Assembly: GCF_003171675.1 (NCBI RefSeq)
Contig: NZ_QFZQ01000005.1
Location: forward strand, 124,001-188,000
Direction: 5' to 3'
Length of the DNA: 64,000 nucleotides
DNA from: Reichenbachiella versicolor
GTDB taxonomy: Bacteria; Bacteroidota; Bacteroidia; Cytophagales; Cyclobacteriaceae
Shown: piece after piece, positions 54,249 to 63,852 of the stretch
How positions within the stretch are numbered: position 1 is the stretch's first letter
Layout of the letters: each line of letters begins with the position of its first letter
Position numbers and translations under genes: made by a program
Notes under the pieces: model-generated
Seen by the model: the letters and a program-made list of their open reading frames with translations, nothing else
Told to the model about the DNA's origin: nothing
Database searches by the model: none

Positions 54249-55394
54249 CTAACTATCCCCGACTAAAAACTCAAACTGAAGGGCTCTGGATCTCCAGTTA
54301 TTTTGCTTGGCAAAAAACTCACGTTGTTGCTGTTTGTCGGTATTGTCAGAATCTAACTCTTGGGAGAGCATTTCTAGGAATTCATCAGCACTTTGAGCTA
54401 TTGACACGATCTCTGTGAATGAACTAAGGTCTGCGAAGTTAGTAGTCACTACAGGCTTACCCATAGATAAGTATTCGTTGATCTTCAAGGGATAAACAAA
54501 CTTGGTAAAGTCGTTGGACTTAAATGGAATAATGCAGGCTTTAGCCTCCGCTAATAAGTCAACAGCCTCTGTCTGTCCCATTGCCCCTGTCATTCGTCCA
54601 TTTTCAGACTTGTTAACGACTTTAGCGAGTTTATTGTACTTGACTGGTCCTATGAATCTAAAGGTGTAATCTTGAAACTTGCTTATTAGATTCTTAACCA
54701 AATCAAGGTCTAATCTATCATCCACAGCACCTAGATAGTCAATGTAGTTCTTGGGAGTAGTTTCTTGACGACAAAAGACAGTGTCATTGACTCCATTGTG
54801 TACGACCTTCACATCCTGATGCATCGACGAGAACTTATCTGCAAGTCCCTTGGAAGTACATATTACTTGATTGGCTCTCTTGATAAACCTTGCCTCGGCT
54901 TCTTTTCCTTGTTTACTGAGCCACTTCATGGCTTCGATATTGTCATACGAATAGTAGACAATTTTGGAAGGACTAAAACTTGCTTCATAGTCTGTATGAA
55001 TACCTTGAACAGGGTTTTGGGCATTGATGACTACTGGTCGGTCTACGCACAACTTTTGTTTCCACTTTCGATAAAATCGATTGAGCTTTTGGACATTCAA
55101 TCTATGAACCCGAAATCGTAGCCAGTTCCATTTGATCTTATTGGTAGGGATAATAGCAGGCTGATTCAAGATAGTAATTGTATTACCGTAATGTCCTTTC
55201 TCTTTTCTGGTTCTAGATCTCAGACCTAGTATTCTAGAATTAGGAGCATGCTTGGTTTTCAATACATCTATCCAGGTATATGCATAATCTATAAACAGGG
55301 CGTCTTGATCCATGTTTTTTGCCAGCTCGACCGTAGATTTGATATAGGGACTATCCCATGCGGGTAGGCTGTGAATGATAATTGAGGTAGGCAT
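54249..55394 (-). CDS. GT4-like glycosyltransferase of EPS cluster 2
   Basis: 381 residues, GT-B fold. IVYYSYDNIEAMKWLSKQGKE, VVHNGVNDTVF (nucleotide-sugar loop) and IIPFKSNDFTKFVYPLKINEYLSMGKPVVT give the donor site of TuaH/WbuB-like transferases. Its ATG overlaps the wzc-like stop by one base (TAATG), so they are coupled. It is the last gene of the cluster. Confidence 0.85.
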   Translation of the reverse strand: MPTSIIIHSLPAWDSPYIKSTVELAKNMDQDALFIDYAYTWIDVLKTKHAPNSRILGLRSRTRKEKGHYGNTITILNQPAIIPTNKIKWNWLRFRVHRLNVQKLNRFYRKWKQKLCVDRPVVINAQNPVQGIHTDYEASFSPSKIVYYSYDNIEAMKWLSKQGKEAEARFIKRANQVICTSKGLADKFSSMHQDVKVVHNGVNDTVFCRQETTPKNYIDYLGAVDDRLDLDLVKNLISKFQDYTFRFIGPVKYNKLAKVVNKSENGRMTGAMGQTEAVDLLAEAKACIIPFKSNDFTKFVYPLKINEYLSMGKPVVTTNFADLSSFTEIVSIAQSADEFLEMLSQELDSDNTDKQQQREFFAKQNNWRSRALQFEFLVGDS

Positions 55395-57583
55395 TATTTA
55401 AAAGTTTTTTCTCCGATTTTGATAAATAATCGCTTGATCAATTTTCTTATAAACGTTCTCTTCTTAGGGACTTGACCGACAATCTCCTCCATCACATCCG
55501 TAGATACACCATTCAGGAGGACTTGAGGAGCTGTAGTGGTAGCGGTTGCATAAGTTTTGAGGGCGTTTCGATCCGATTCAGTCCATGTTCTAGTCGCGTT
55601 ACATACTAACACATTCATGTCAAAACGGATAATCAAGTTGGGATGATAGGGGGTATGAATCAATGAGGCAATTTCAACGATTACATAGTCATACTCTTCT
55701 AAGTCAACAGATGAATCTGCCATCAGATCTCGAATGCTTTTATAATGAAGCACGTCTTCATTTTTTATACTATACTTGATGAAGTCTTCTCTGTAATCTT
55801 CACTTTCATCGTCTGGCACTACAAACAATATCTTGTTGTCCATAGCTTGACCATATTCATAGAATTTATTCAATAGGAACGATTTGCCTTCATTTCTTTC
55901 CGTACTGGTCACCGCTACATAAAATGGATTCTCTTTGATGATCGACTTTGCACGGACTTTTTGAAAGAACTGATTGAGTGCTTGATCGCTAAGTGCCTTG
56001 TAATTGATCCCGCCCTTTTTTTGCTTTTTAGGAATTACGGAATAGGTTCCTGCTACTTCAAGGTTGATAATTTGCTCTGCTCTATGTGAATTCTTCACAG
56101 AGTTGTTCATCAACTCAAACGCTACGAGAATACTAATAGACAATACTGCTCCCCCGACGAAAGCTAGAATCAAGGAAACCATTCTCTTGGACTTCTCAGG
56201 ATTCGCTGGATAGAATGGCGCGTCTATTACCTTCAGGTCACTCGACATCATCATGTTGAACTTGTGTAGTCTGGCTTGGTTGAAACTGTGTAAATTCTCC
56301 AGATACTCTCGTTCCGCTACATCAATTTCTCTTTCCAATCTTTTCAATGTCGATCCCAAGGGAGAGAAAGTACTGTAGATCTTCTCATACTCTTTTTGTC
56401 TCTGACGTATCACCTGTATTTGTGCTAAACTTTGAGCCCGGATTACATTATTATCCAACCATTCATTCAAGAGCTCCTTGGTATGAATACCATCAGGAGT
56501 CACACTCAGCTTCATCACATCCGATAATGAAGTATTCATTTTACCCCTAATACTAGCCATCTCTTTCTCAATATCAGCTACTTTCTGGTCATGGTTAGGA
56601 TCCGTATCATCAGAAGTCAATTTCAAGAGAGTTAATTCAGAGGCCAGTGTTGAAATCCTAGACTTATCCTCCGCAATAGATGCCTGTAAAACTGGTAGCT
56701 CTGAGTGACCGTCCAACCTTTCTTCTAGATGAAGAATCACAGAGTCAGATCCTGCGAGTGTTTTGAGTTCTGCCTGATAAGCTTTATCGAGCTCTTGTCT
56801 ACTACCTGCAATGAATCTTGTCTGCTCGTAATAGTTGATGATTTGATTGTCTACTCTAAACTTCAATAGTTCGTTCTCAGCGTCATTTAATTTTGCCAAA
56901 GTTTTCTTAGTAGCCTCTTCGAAGAAACCAATTACATTTTCAGTTTGGCCTTTTTTAATAGCAGCATGTTTCTTTAAAAAAATCTGAGTCAAAAGCTCAA
57001 GAGTCATCTGGCAAATACGGGCATCAGATGCTTTGTACTCCATAGCAATCATATCTGTATTGCCTTCTCTGTGTATATCTATCGTAGACAATTGCTCAAA
57101 TCCAAAATATGGATTCTTAGAATGAAATAAGTCATAGAAGTTTCCACTTTTCGCTTCTTTAAACTCTTTGAACAACCTTGAAAAGAGCTCTTCTTTAGAT
57201 TTATATTCTTGGACATCTAATTCTAAAAATGCTTCATCCAATTCTATCATCGTCGTCTCCTCCAGTGCTAGTTCTTTAGCTTGATAGGGATCGTATAGCT
57301 CGACTACGAGGCTCACGGATAACTCTAGCATAGTCTCTGTAGAAGTAGCCAAATTGATCAAGTTATCTATCTCATTGTTAGTATAAGCATAGTCTACTCT
57401 ACTCCCACTTTGACTTTCGATATTGTATCCTGAAATAAGTCCCGTATTCATCAATGTATGAGACACGTATTCTTTTTTCTCATTTCTAGTTCCTAAAAAA
57501 GCCATTGTAAAAAGTCCAAACATGGTCAATAGAATGTACTTTACATTACGGAGACAAAGTCTTACAAACTCTAAACCATTCAT
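55394..57583 (-). CDS. Wzc/GumC-like chain-length protein with degenerate kinase domain
   Basis: 729 residues: N-terminal helix (about 14-31), a Wzz-type periplasmic part with long coiled-coil (about 215-460), a second helix (about 472-492) and a cytoplasmic P-loop domain (about 520-715). The Walker A reads TSTERNEGKS, but the Walker A' position has LFVVPDD instead of LIDaD, and Walker B has VIVEIAS instead of VIiDtPP. The C-terminus (RKLIKRLFIKIGEK) has no tyrosine cluster. It probably controls chain length without classic autokinase activity. Confidence 0.87.
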   Translation of the reverse strand: MNGLEFVRLCLRNVKYILLTMFGLFTMAFLGTRNEKKEYVSHTLMNTGLISGYNIESQSGSRVDYAYTNNEIDNLINLATSTETMLELSVSLVVELYDPYQAKELALEETTMIELDEAFLELDVQEYKSKEELFSRLFKEFKEAKSGNFYDLFHSKNPYFGFEQLSTIDIHREGNTDMIAMEYKASDARICQMTLELLTQIFLKKHAAIKKGQTENVIGFFEEATKKTLAKLNDAENELLKFRVDNQIINYYEQTRFIAGSRQELDKAYQAELKTLAGSDSVILHLEERLDGHSELPVLQASIAEDKSRISTLASELTLLKLTSDDTDPNHDQKVADIEKEMASIRGKMNTSLSDVMKLSVTPDGIHTKELLNEWLDNNVIRAQSLAQIQVIRQRQKEYEKIYSTFSPLGSTLKRLEREIDVAEREYLENLHSFNQARLHKFNMMMSSDLKVIDAPFYPANPEKSKRMVSLILAFVGGAVLSISILVAFELMNNSVKNSHRAEQIINLEVAGTYSVIPKKQKKGGINYKALSDQALNQFFQKVRAKSIIKENPFYVAVTSTERNEGKSFLLNKFYEYGQAMDNKILFVVPDDESEDYREDFIKYSIKNEDVLHYKSIRDLMADSSVDLEEYDYVIVEIASLIHTPYHPNLIIRFDMNVLVCNATRTWTESDRNALKTYATATTTAPQVLLNGVSTDVMEEIVGQVPKKRTFIRKLIKRLFIKIGEKTFK

Positions 57584-59448
57584 TTTTTAACAATTATGGT
57601 TTCACCAGCTAGCTCTTCGAGCATCTTGATGCGATAGTCTATTTCTTTTTTTGCCTTTTCATATTCCAGCTGTGAACTATAGTAGCTATCTACTGTTGAC
57701 CGATAAGCCTCAATGTCGATCCTTGCGCTTGAGAAGTATTTTTCCGCCATATCCATAGTAGCCTTATTGATTTCCATCTTCTCAGCATACATCTTAATGG
57801 TGTTCATCTGATACTTCAGCTCATTATAATGGCGAATGACTTCTGACCGTATCTTATTATTCGCTTCTTCTTTGGAGTATTCTAATGCTTCCAACCGATA
57901 CTGACGCGCTTTGATGTTATTTCTTCGGCTGGCCACCTTACTGATAGGCAAGAATACATTTAAGCCGACATTGAATGTTGTATTCCTTCTGTCAAGATAG
58001 GTCTGTCCTATGTCATCAGTCGTATAAAGGTTGTCTGCTATTTGACCTTTTCCAGTACTGACACTAGAAGTAATAAATACATGATCCATCCAGTTTTTCT
58101 TCTGGATTTTAATTTCTTCTCTTATTTCTTCTTGATTAGCATCTATAGATTTATTGATCATAGAATTATTTTCAGCCAACATAATAATCTCAGCCAATGG
58201 CAAAATATTGTTTTGTCTGAGTACCTTCTCATTGTTTGAATCGGCTTTGGAGACATAGGCTCCTACTAGAAGAATAATAATGATTCTAAGCTCTTTACTA
58301 AACAAGACTTTAGCTGCTGGTGCTTTCTTATCAGACTTGATGGGTTTGAAGCTAATAGATCCTGACATAAAGGGTTTCTCTATCAGTAGATAAGCACCTC
58401 CACTAATTACTAGAACTAGTGAAATTGAAGATATAATAGCTATTGCCAATTGCAACTCGTAAGCCCAAGCTGGAAATCGTGAAAAGAAATAACTTCCCAT
58501 TCCCTCCATTATAGGAAGGTGTACTAAATAGATAGTATAGCACATCCCACCTATCACAGTTACTAATGGATTGGACAGCACTTTATAGAAATAGGCTCCT
58601 TTAAATAGCCCGACAAAGAAAATAGTAATGGTAAGCGCGAATACATATGTCTTTACGAGTTCTTCGGTCCACATCAAGCCCATGACTGGTAGAGAGATCA
58701 ATACCAAAACATCCCAAATTGGATTTAAGCTTCTTTCTAAAACATTACTATTCTTGAAGGCATCTGACATCCATACACCAATCACAAACAAATGAAAATA
58801 TCCTAATAAAGATGCCTTCATAGGCATAAGGTGCCATCCAAAATAATGCTGTACAGTAATCCAGATAAAAACAAATAGTGCTGTTGCTATTGATCTGGAT
58901 TTGAATTTTTTAATCTCATAGTATGCTTTGAACAACAACGGAGCAATCAGATAAAACTGAATTTCCACTTCCAAGGACCATGCAACTGGATTGATAATAG
59001 AATACTCTCCAAATGCAATTTGATGAACATAAAATATACTAGCTAACCAGTGTATTCCCGTATTCAACCAAGAAGCGTCTGTTTTAAATACTAGAACTAA
59101 GGCCCAAACTGTCATCCAGATTAAATAGGGTGGTTCTAACCGCGTCAACCTTCTGGACACATAGCTGGAAAAAGCAAACTTCTTTCGATAAGAGTCTTTT
59201 GTGAATGGTAAACTGATGATAAACCCACTCAACACGAAAAAGATAAATACTCCAATAGTTCCTCTACTGATAGCAAAACTTAGTACACCATCTGCACTAG
59301 TTTGGTCGATAGTAGTACTGAATTTTATTAATCTTTCATTGAGGTGTTGAAATAACACCAACATGATGGCAACAAATCTGATACCATCTACTAGCGGCAT
59401 GTAGGCTTTACCATTGGTATTTCTTCTGAATATTTCTAACCAGTTCAT
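57580..59448 (-). CDS. Acyltransferase-3 (OafA-like) fused to a TolC-like coiled-coil domain
   Basis: 622 residues in one frame. Residues 1-362 are an acyltransferase-3 with about 10 helices and the R24-x10-H35 motif (DGIRFVAIMLVLFQH), probably O-acylating the EPS. A basic linker (363-387) and a hydrophobic segment (388-402, RIIIILLVGAYVS) like a signal peptide follow. Residues 405-622 look like half of a TolC/outer-membrane efflux protein: TFNVGLNVFLPIS, then long helices. A TTG at 58305 could start a separate TolC-like gene. It overlaps the wzc-like gene by 4 nt. Confidence 0.82.
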   Translation of the reverse strand: MNWLEIFRRNTNGKAYMPLVDGIRFVAIMLVLFQHLNERLIKFSTTIDQTSADGVLSFAISRGTIGVFIFFVLSGFIISLPFTKDSYRKKFAFSSYVSRRLTRLEPPYLIWMTVWALVLVFKTDASWLNTGIHWLASIFYVHQIAFGEYSIINPVAWSLEVEIQFYLIAPLLFKAYYEIKKFKSRSIATALFVFIWITVQHYFGWHLMPMKASLLGYFHLFVIGVWMSDAFKNSNVLERSLNPIWDVLVLISLPVMGLMWTEELVKTYVFALTITIFFVGLFKGAYFYKVLSNPLVTVIGGMCYTIYLVHLPIMEGMGSYFFSRFPAWAYELQLAIAIISSISLVLVISGGAYLLIEKPFMSGSISFKPIKSDKKAPAAKVLFSKELRIIIILLVGAYVSKADSNNEKVLRQNNILPLAEIIMLAENNSMINKSIDANQEEIREEIKIQKKNWMDHVFITSSVSTGKGQIADNLYTTDDIGQTYLDRRNTTFNVGLNVFLPISKVASRRNNIKARQYRLEALEYSKEEANNKIRSEVIRHYNELKYQMNTIKMYAEKMEINKATMDMAEKYFSSARIDIEAYRSTVDSYYSSQLEYEKAKKEIDYRIKMLEELAGETIIVKK

Positions 59449-59468
59449 AGGCAGTAGGTTTTAAATGG

Positions 59469-60227
59469 TTAGACGTTTTCCTTTTGGATAGCAGCTGGCA
59501 GAGTCTTCCAAAGGATCTTAAGATCCATTATGAAATTATAATTCTGCGCATATTCAATGTCTAGTCTTGATCTATTATCAGGATCTACATCTGCTTTTCC
59601 TCGGTCTGTCACTTGCCATAGACCTGTGATTCCTGCTGGACCTAAGAAGCGGCCTACACTCTTATCTATTGTCAATTTTTCCGCTTCATAAAGCGGCAGT
59701 GGCCTATTACCGACAATAGACATATCACCAAATAGTACATTGAATAGTTGAGGTAGCTCGTCTATACTGGTCTTACGAATAAAGTGACCTATTTTGGTAA
59801 TTCTGGGGTCATTTTGAACTTTGAAAAAACTATTCTTATTGTCTCCGTCCTTGTAAGTGTCGAAGTCATCTATCTCATACGCAAAATCATTTCCAACCAA
59901 TAATGGATTATCTCGATGAAAGGCTATCAAACTTCTGTTTAATTCTTTCCCTTCCAAATCTGCTTCTTCTTCAGCGGAATATTGGTTGTTAGTTTTTTTG
60001 AGTTTGTCAACCATGCTATCAGCATTCGTGACCATAGACCTAAACTTGTAAAACTTAAAAACCTTATAATTTCTACCTGTCCTGAGTGAATAATAGATAA
60101 CTGGACCTTTGGATTCCAATCTTATCAAAATAGCTATCAGGATTAGTAACGGACTAATGGCAAGTATTAGACCTGCAGAAACTACAATATCAAAAGCTCT
60201 TTTGTAGGCTGGGATTTTGGTTTTCAT
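59469..60227 (-). CDS. EPS priming sugar transferase (WcaJ/ExoY type)
   Basis: 252 residues. One N-terminal helix (about 14-33), then the sugar-1-phosphate transferase domain: YSLRTGRNYKVFKFYKFRSM, IRKTSIDELPQLFNVLFGDM and SIVGNRPLPLYEAE. It lacks the large N-terminal CoA-binding-like part of full-length WcaJ. It probably starts EPS repeat synthesis on undecaprenyl phosphate. It is the first gene of cluster 2; the acyltransferase follows 20 nt later. Confidence 0.93.
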   Translation of the reverse strand: MKTKIPAYKRAFDIVVSAGLILAISPLLILIAILIRLESKGPVIYYSLRTGRNYKVFKFYKFRSMVTNADSMVDKLKKTNNQYSAEEEADLEGKELNRSLIAFHRDNPLLVGNDFAYEIDDFDTYKDGDNKNSFFKVQNDPRITKIGHFIRKTSIDELPQLFNVLFGDMSIVGNRPLPLYEAEKLTIDKSVGRFLGPAGITGLWQVTDRGKADVDPDNRSRLDIEYAQNYNFIMDLKILWKTLPAAIQKENV

Positions 60228-60396
60228 ATGTTTCGGTTTTAGTTGGTGTATTAAATATAGTAAGGTCTACTTACCATATACATATCAATATAATCATAAT
60301 ACACAATATCTATAACGAATGGGAGGATCTAGCTTCACAAATGTTATATAACGTTCATTTAAGCTACTTAAATAACGGTATTATTCCATTTGCAAT
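60228..60396. promoter_or_regulatory. Leader of EPS cluster 2, with shared 14-base motif
   Basis: CACCAACTAAAACC (minus strand, 60235-60248) is identical to 36195-36208; TAAGTAGAC is also found in both leaders. The region is very AT-rich and should carry the cluster promoter, though no clear TAnnTTTG was seen. Confidence 0.45.
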
Positions 60397-60423
60397 AAAA
60401 ATAGGGGAGCTCCCCAGCTCCCC
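60397..60423 (-). terminator. Intrinsic terminator of the LruC gene
   Basis: GGGGAGCT and AGCTCCCC pair perfectly (8 bp, loop of four), followed on the minus strand by TATTTTTATT. It lies 29 nt beyond the LruC stop. Confidence 0.85.
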
Positions 60424-60451
60424 AATCTCACTAAAATCACAATCTATCTAA

Positions 60452-62503
60452 CTAATTTTTTCTGTATAACTTATCATTATCTCTGTATCCATCATTTTCT
60501 TGATACCAATCCATAAAACTGAAGCCCAAACTATTGACCCAGCCATCAAATGCTAAATAACCGCGTCTTATATTTTGTCCTTCCTTAGGATAGTCAAACT
60601 TCTGAGGCATGTTAATGGCCCAAGGTAATCCCGACCTAGACTTATAATGCTGAGACACTTGTCCTTCATAGCTATCCTCATTGGTTCCGAGCAAGTCTGT
60701 GTCTACTAAATCCGTAGGCTCGTATGAAGGTAAATGCACTTCTACTCCTCGCTGTTGATTCACTATCAAAAATGGATTAAAGGGAGCTAAACCTAAAGAA
60801 GAATTAGTCTGTGGTGAGCTAAAAGCAATATCCACAGCAAGCTCAACTGGATCATGGTATTGATCCTCGGTTCTGGTATTTACAAAACCGAATGTAGGAA
60901 AATGTCCGTGTAAATGATCACTTACTATGATCGTAGCTTTACTTTGACCTGCTTCTGTTCCATTCGCATTGAGTGTAACGTAATTTTCAGTGATCGAACT
61001 CCCACTTACTGATGACACTAAGCTAGGACTTATATCCATACTGAAACCAAATCCATTTCGAAACCCTGCTCCTAATGCTTGGACTATATAAGATGCCTCA
61101 ATTTCAGAAATCCTATTTTGAGCATTGCATCTCATCAAGAACTGGTAGTCTACCACCATATCGTTGAAGTCATAATCTCCAAGATCTGGCCAGTTGTCTT
61201 CAAACGCTAACGTACCATATTCAGTGAATGATGGGTAGTAATTATTGTATGCTAGATTAGGATCATTAGGATAGTCGTCATATACATCATTGACACCATC
61301 GTTATCTGAATCCACTGGTTTATCTATAGGGTTAACATTTTCTGTGCTGATTGCCTCTATAGGGTTCGCACTGAAATACAGTATCGCGTCATTAAAATCT
61401 TGATCACACCAGAATGGAATATTATCTCTTCTGACATCTTCAAAACCTACTAAGAATAATTCATTCTCCTCATCAAACAACAACACATTGTGCTGTCTAA
61501 TCGATTCGTCTGGTTCAGGGTTAAGCTCTTTGTTAGAGAAAACTAAGTGATTATAATCTTCTGAATTATTACCATCCCAGCCATCAGCTAGTAAAGCAAG
61601 TCCAATAGATGTACCCGCTTCAAACTGACCTAGGTGTACCTTGTTACCTGATTGAAGTCCCCCTCCGCTTCCAGCGTAAGAAAGGTTAGGAAACAATACT
61701 ATTAATTCAGAAATGTCAGACTCTGATGATGGTGGGTCATTCGTAGGATAAGTATAGTAAGCAATGGCATTCCTCCATCCTGCGCCTTCATGAACAAAGG
61801 TCAAATACACGTCCGCAGTTTGAATTACATCTATGTCTGTTTGCTTGTCACCATCTAAATATTTGGGGTGATAAGTAGGTACTGGTTGTTTCTCAGGAAG
61901 AGACGCATCTATCAATAGTAAAAGATCTGCAGATATTACATCATTCACACTTTCTAGATAATCTGGTACACCATTAGAACTATAAGTGCCATGATATGTA
62001 ATATTTACATCATTAACCGCGAGCGATCTTTGGGAAGAGGTATTATTGATCGCAACAGTATTCGTACCCGTGTTTTCGGTGTATGCAGTATCTGCAACAT
62101 GATGACTTGTTTCTATGATTCCATTGTATTCAAATATGAAGCCTGAAGCCTGTTTTTCAACCTCAAATAACTCTGGCATACCTATCAGACTTATATGGAG
62201 TAAAATGGAAGAATGCATAGTAGCTACATTCAGATGATCTTCCACCACTCCTTGATCGTTAGTAAAAGCTTTGAAAAGGATATCTCCATTTTTAGACATC
62301 ACTTCTATCGGCACCCCCACAATAGGATCATCTTTTTTATCAGATAAACTGACGTAAACTTTGGAATCGTCAACTGTATTGAACTCAAAATCAGTCCCTG
62401 CTCCGGGTATCGGGTCGTTTGGATCGTCATCCAAATCAGGACGATCCATACTGCATTGAAAAAATAGGATTGCTATGCCTAATATGAAGATTAACTTTTT
62501 CAT
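60452..62503 (-). CDS. LruC-domain lipoprotein with DUF4114-like region
   Basis: 683 residues. Lipobox (LGIAILFFQCSMD) predicts envelope anchoring. An Ig-like/carboxypeptidase-regulatory stretch (about 40-130) is followed by a DUF4114-like part (about 290-380, WCDQDFNDAILYFS) and a D-rich calcium-type repeat (DSDNDGVNDVYDDYPNDP). The LruC domain follows: GTLAFEDNWPDLGDYDFNDM. Surface structural protein likely. The start is 12 nt after the stop of a receiver-like gene, so they share a transcript. Confidence 0.92.
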   Translation of the reverse strand: MKKLIFILGIAILFFQCSMDRPDLDDDPNDPIPGAGTDFEFNTVDDSKVYVSLSDKKDDPIVGVPIEVMSKNGDILFKAFTNDQGVVEDHLNVATMHSSILLHISLIGMPELFEVEKQASGFIFEYNGIIETSHHVADTAYTENTGTNTVAINNTSSQRSLAVNDVNITYHGTYSSNGVPDYLESVNDVISADLLLLIDASLPEKQPVPTYHPKYLDGDKQTDIDVIQTADVYLTFVHEGAGWRNAIAYYTYPTNDPPSSESDISELIVLFPNLSYAGSGGGLQSGNKVHLGQFEAGTSIGLALLADGWDGNNSEDYNHLVFSNKELNPEPDESIRQHNVLLFDEENELFLVGFEDVRRDNIPFWCDQDFNDAILYFSANPIEAISTENVNPIDKPVDSDNDGVNDVYDDYPNDPNLAYNNYYPSFTEYGTLAFEDNWPDLGDYDFNDMVVDYQFLMRCNAQNRISEIEASYIVQALGAGFRNGFGFSMDISPSLVSSVSGSSITENYVTLNANGTEAGQSKATIIVSDHLHGHFPTFGFVNTRTEDQYHDPVELAVDIAFSSPQTNSSLGLAPFNPFLIVNQQRGVEVHLPSYEPTDLVDTDLLGTNEDSYEGQVSQHYKSRSGLPWAINMPQKFDYPKEGQNIRRGYLAFDGWVNSLGFSFMDWYQENDGYRDNDKLYRKN

Positions 62504-62515
62504 GGTTGTTTGGTT

Positions 62516-62908
62516 TTATACTGCAATGGTTGGTATTCTTTTTTCTATTCTCTTCCCGCTTTTTTTGATCGCGATCTCAATGCGGACTTTGAGTTCTTCT
62601 GGATTAAATGGTTTAGAAACTGAATCAAATGCATTCATCCTAAGTGCCTTTATTCTTTCCTCGCTTTTATCCTCATTAGTTAAAACTATGAGTGCTGAAT
62701 TCTTTAATGAAATATGAGATTGGATCAGATCATCGCTCTCTCCCGTCATAGTATACAATAGCAAATCAGGCTCGTCAAACTCTTCTTCGATCTCAATCAA
62801 CTGTTCCATAGAGCTAAATGCTTCTACTTCGTAAGTACTACTCAGGTAGTTAAACAAGAACAATCTCATCATTTGGTTTGGCTCTATGATTACTACTTTG
62901 CGATCCAT
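62516..62908 (-). CDS. Pseudo-receiver (CheY-like, no phospho-acceptor), paralogue 1
   Basis: 130 residues, receiver fold. The site where LLDxxMP should lie reads LLLYTMTGES, so Asp is replaced by Thr53. The acidic pocket is IIEPNQ instead of DD. The switch Thr (VLTNED) and Lys (SKPF) remain. The protein has a paralogue at 63235 (about 70% by eye) and a third at the window edge, all ending in -AV. It precedes the LruC gene by 12 nt and probably works by binding, not phosphorylation. Confidence 0.85.
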   Translation of the reverse strand: MDRKVVIIEPNQMMRLFLFNYLSSTYEVEAFSSMEQLIEIEEEFDEPDLLLYTMTGESDDLIQSHISLKNSALIVLTNEDKSEERIKALRMNAFDSVSKPFNPEELKVRIEIAIKKSGKRIEKRIPTIAV

Positions 62909-62936
62909 ATTTCTTCTTTTAGTATTGAATATGTCT

Positions 62937-62944
62937 CAAATTTA
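62937..62944 (-). promoter_or_regulatory. -7 promoter element, pseudo-receiver 1
   Basis: TAAATTTG on the minus strand matches TAnnTTTG; it lies 29 nt before the ATG, the same distance as for pseudo-receiver 2. Confidence 0.6.
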
Positions 62945-63234
62945 GAAGTAGCCTTATTCCGTAAAAGAGATAATAGATGACTGACACTGATTTAAGGCTG
63001 ATTGGTAATTTTTAATGGTCTTAGTAGTTGATCCTAATTTTTACGCCAGTTACGTAACTAAAAAACCATTAAACTTCGGTTATTAACCATTCAACCAATA
63101 AATAGCACCGATAGTCTAGTTATCTACCAGACTATTCTTTCTAACAAATCAAAACGATCTATATCACCCGTGAAAGAGTAGAATATCTACTCTTCACTAA
63201 GCATTAACTTTTCATAACTAGTATAATTATATAC
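62945..63234. other. Intergenic stretch between paralogues
   Basis: 290 bp with no frame or hairpin recognised. It may be part of the duplication unit; only the promoter-proximal end resembles the region upstream of paralogue 2. Confidence 0.4.
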
Positions 63235-63624
63235 TTATACCGCTACAGTAGATAATCCTTTACCTGTTCCTTTTAAGTTATTCTTAATAGCAATCTCAAT
63301 ACGAACTTTGAGTTCCTCTGGATTGAAAGGTTTCGAGATAGAATCATTAGCATTCATTTTCAGTGCTTTGATTCTTTGCTCGCTTTTATCCTCATTAGTC
63401 AAGGCTATGAGGGCTGAATTCTTTAGTGAAATGTGTGTGCGAATAGAAGTATCATCCTTGTCGGTCATAGTATAAAGTACTAAATCTGGTTGATCGAACT
63501 CTTTAAGTTCAACCAGCTGCTCCAACGAACTGTAAGTCTCTACTTGGTACTCACTGCTTAAGTAATTAAACAAGAATAATCGCATCATTCGATCGGACTC
63601 TATGATTATTATCTTGTGTTCCAT
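63235..63624 (-). CDS. Pseudo-receiver (CheY-like), paralogue 2
   Basis: 129 residues, closely related to the gene at 62516. LVLYTMTDKDD replaces the phospho-acceptor loop; the acidic pair is partly kept (IIIESDR). THISLKNSALIALTNEDKSE and NDSISKPFNPEEL are nearly identical between copies. It ends GLSTVAV. It is independently promoted, with a 63-base intergenic remainder upstream of the next copy. Confidence 0.85.
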   Translation of the reverse strand: MEHKIIIIESDRMMRLFLFNYLSSEYQVETYSSLEQLVELKEFDQPDLVLYTMTDKDDTSIRTHISLKNSALIALTNEDKSEQRIKALKMNANDSISKPFNPEELKVRIEIAIKNNLKGTGKGLSTVAV

Positions 63625-63652
63625 AATTGTAGTGTTTAGATTGATTGTACTA

Positions 63653-63660
63653 CAAAATTA
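63653..63660 (-). promoter_or_regulatory. -7 promoter element, pseudo-receiver 2
   Basis: TAATTTTG on the minus strand matches TAnnTTTG exactly and is 29 nt before the ATG, identical in spacing to the first copy. TTTTAC about 17 nt upstream may be the -33 region in both. Confidence 0.6.
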
Positions 63661-63852
63661 GGAACATCGATAAAAGAGTAAAACCTATAAGTGAGAGAAT
63701 TTTATGGCTAATCAATGTTTTTTGTAAGTTTTTTTACTGTGATAAGCATATTCTCGACTGATTACTTACAAAAAGAACCTAACTCTTGACTCCTAACGCT
63801 TCAATCTTCACAAGGATTCTTTAATTGAAATAATTTAATTTTTGACTGAAGT

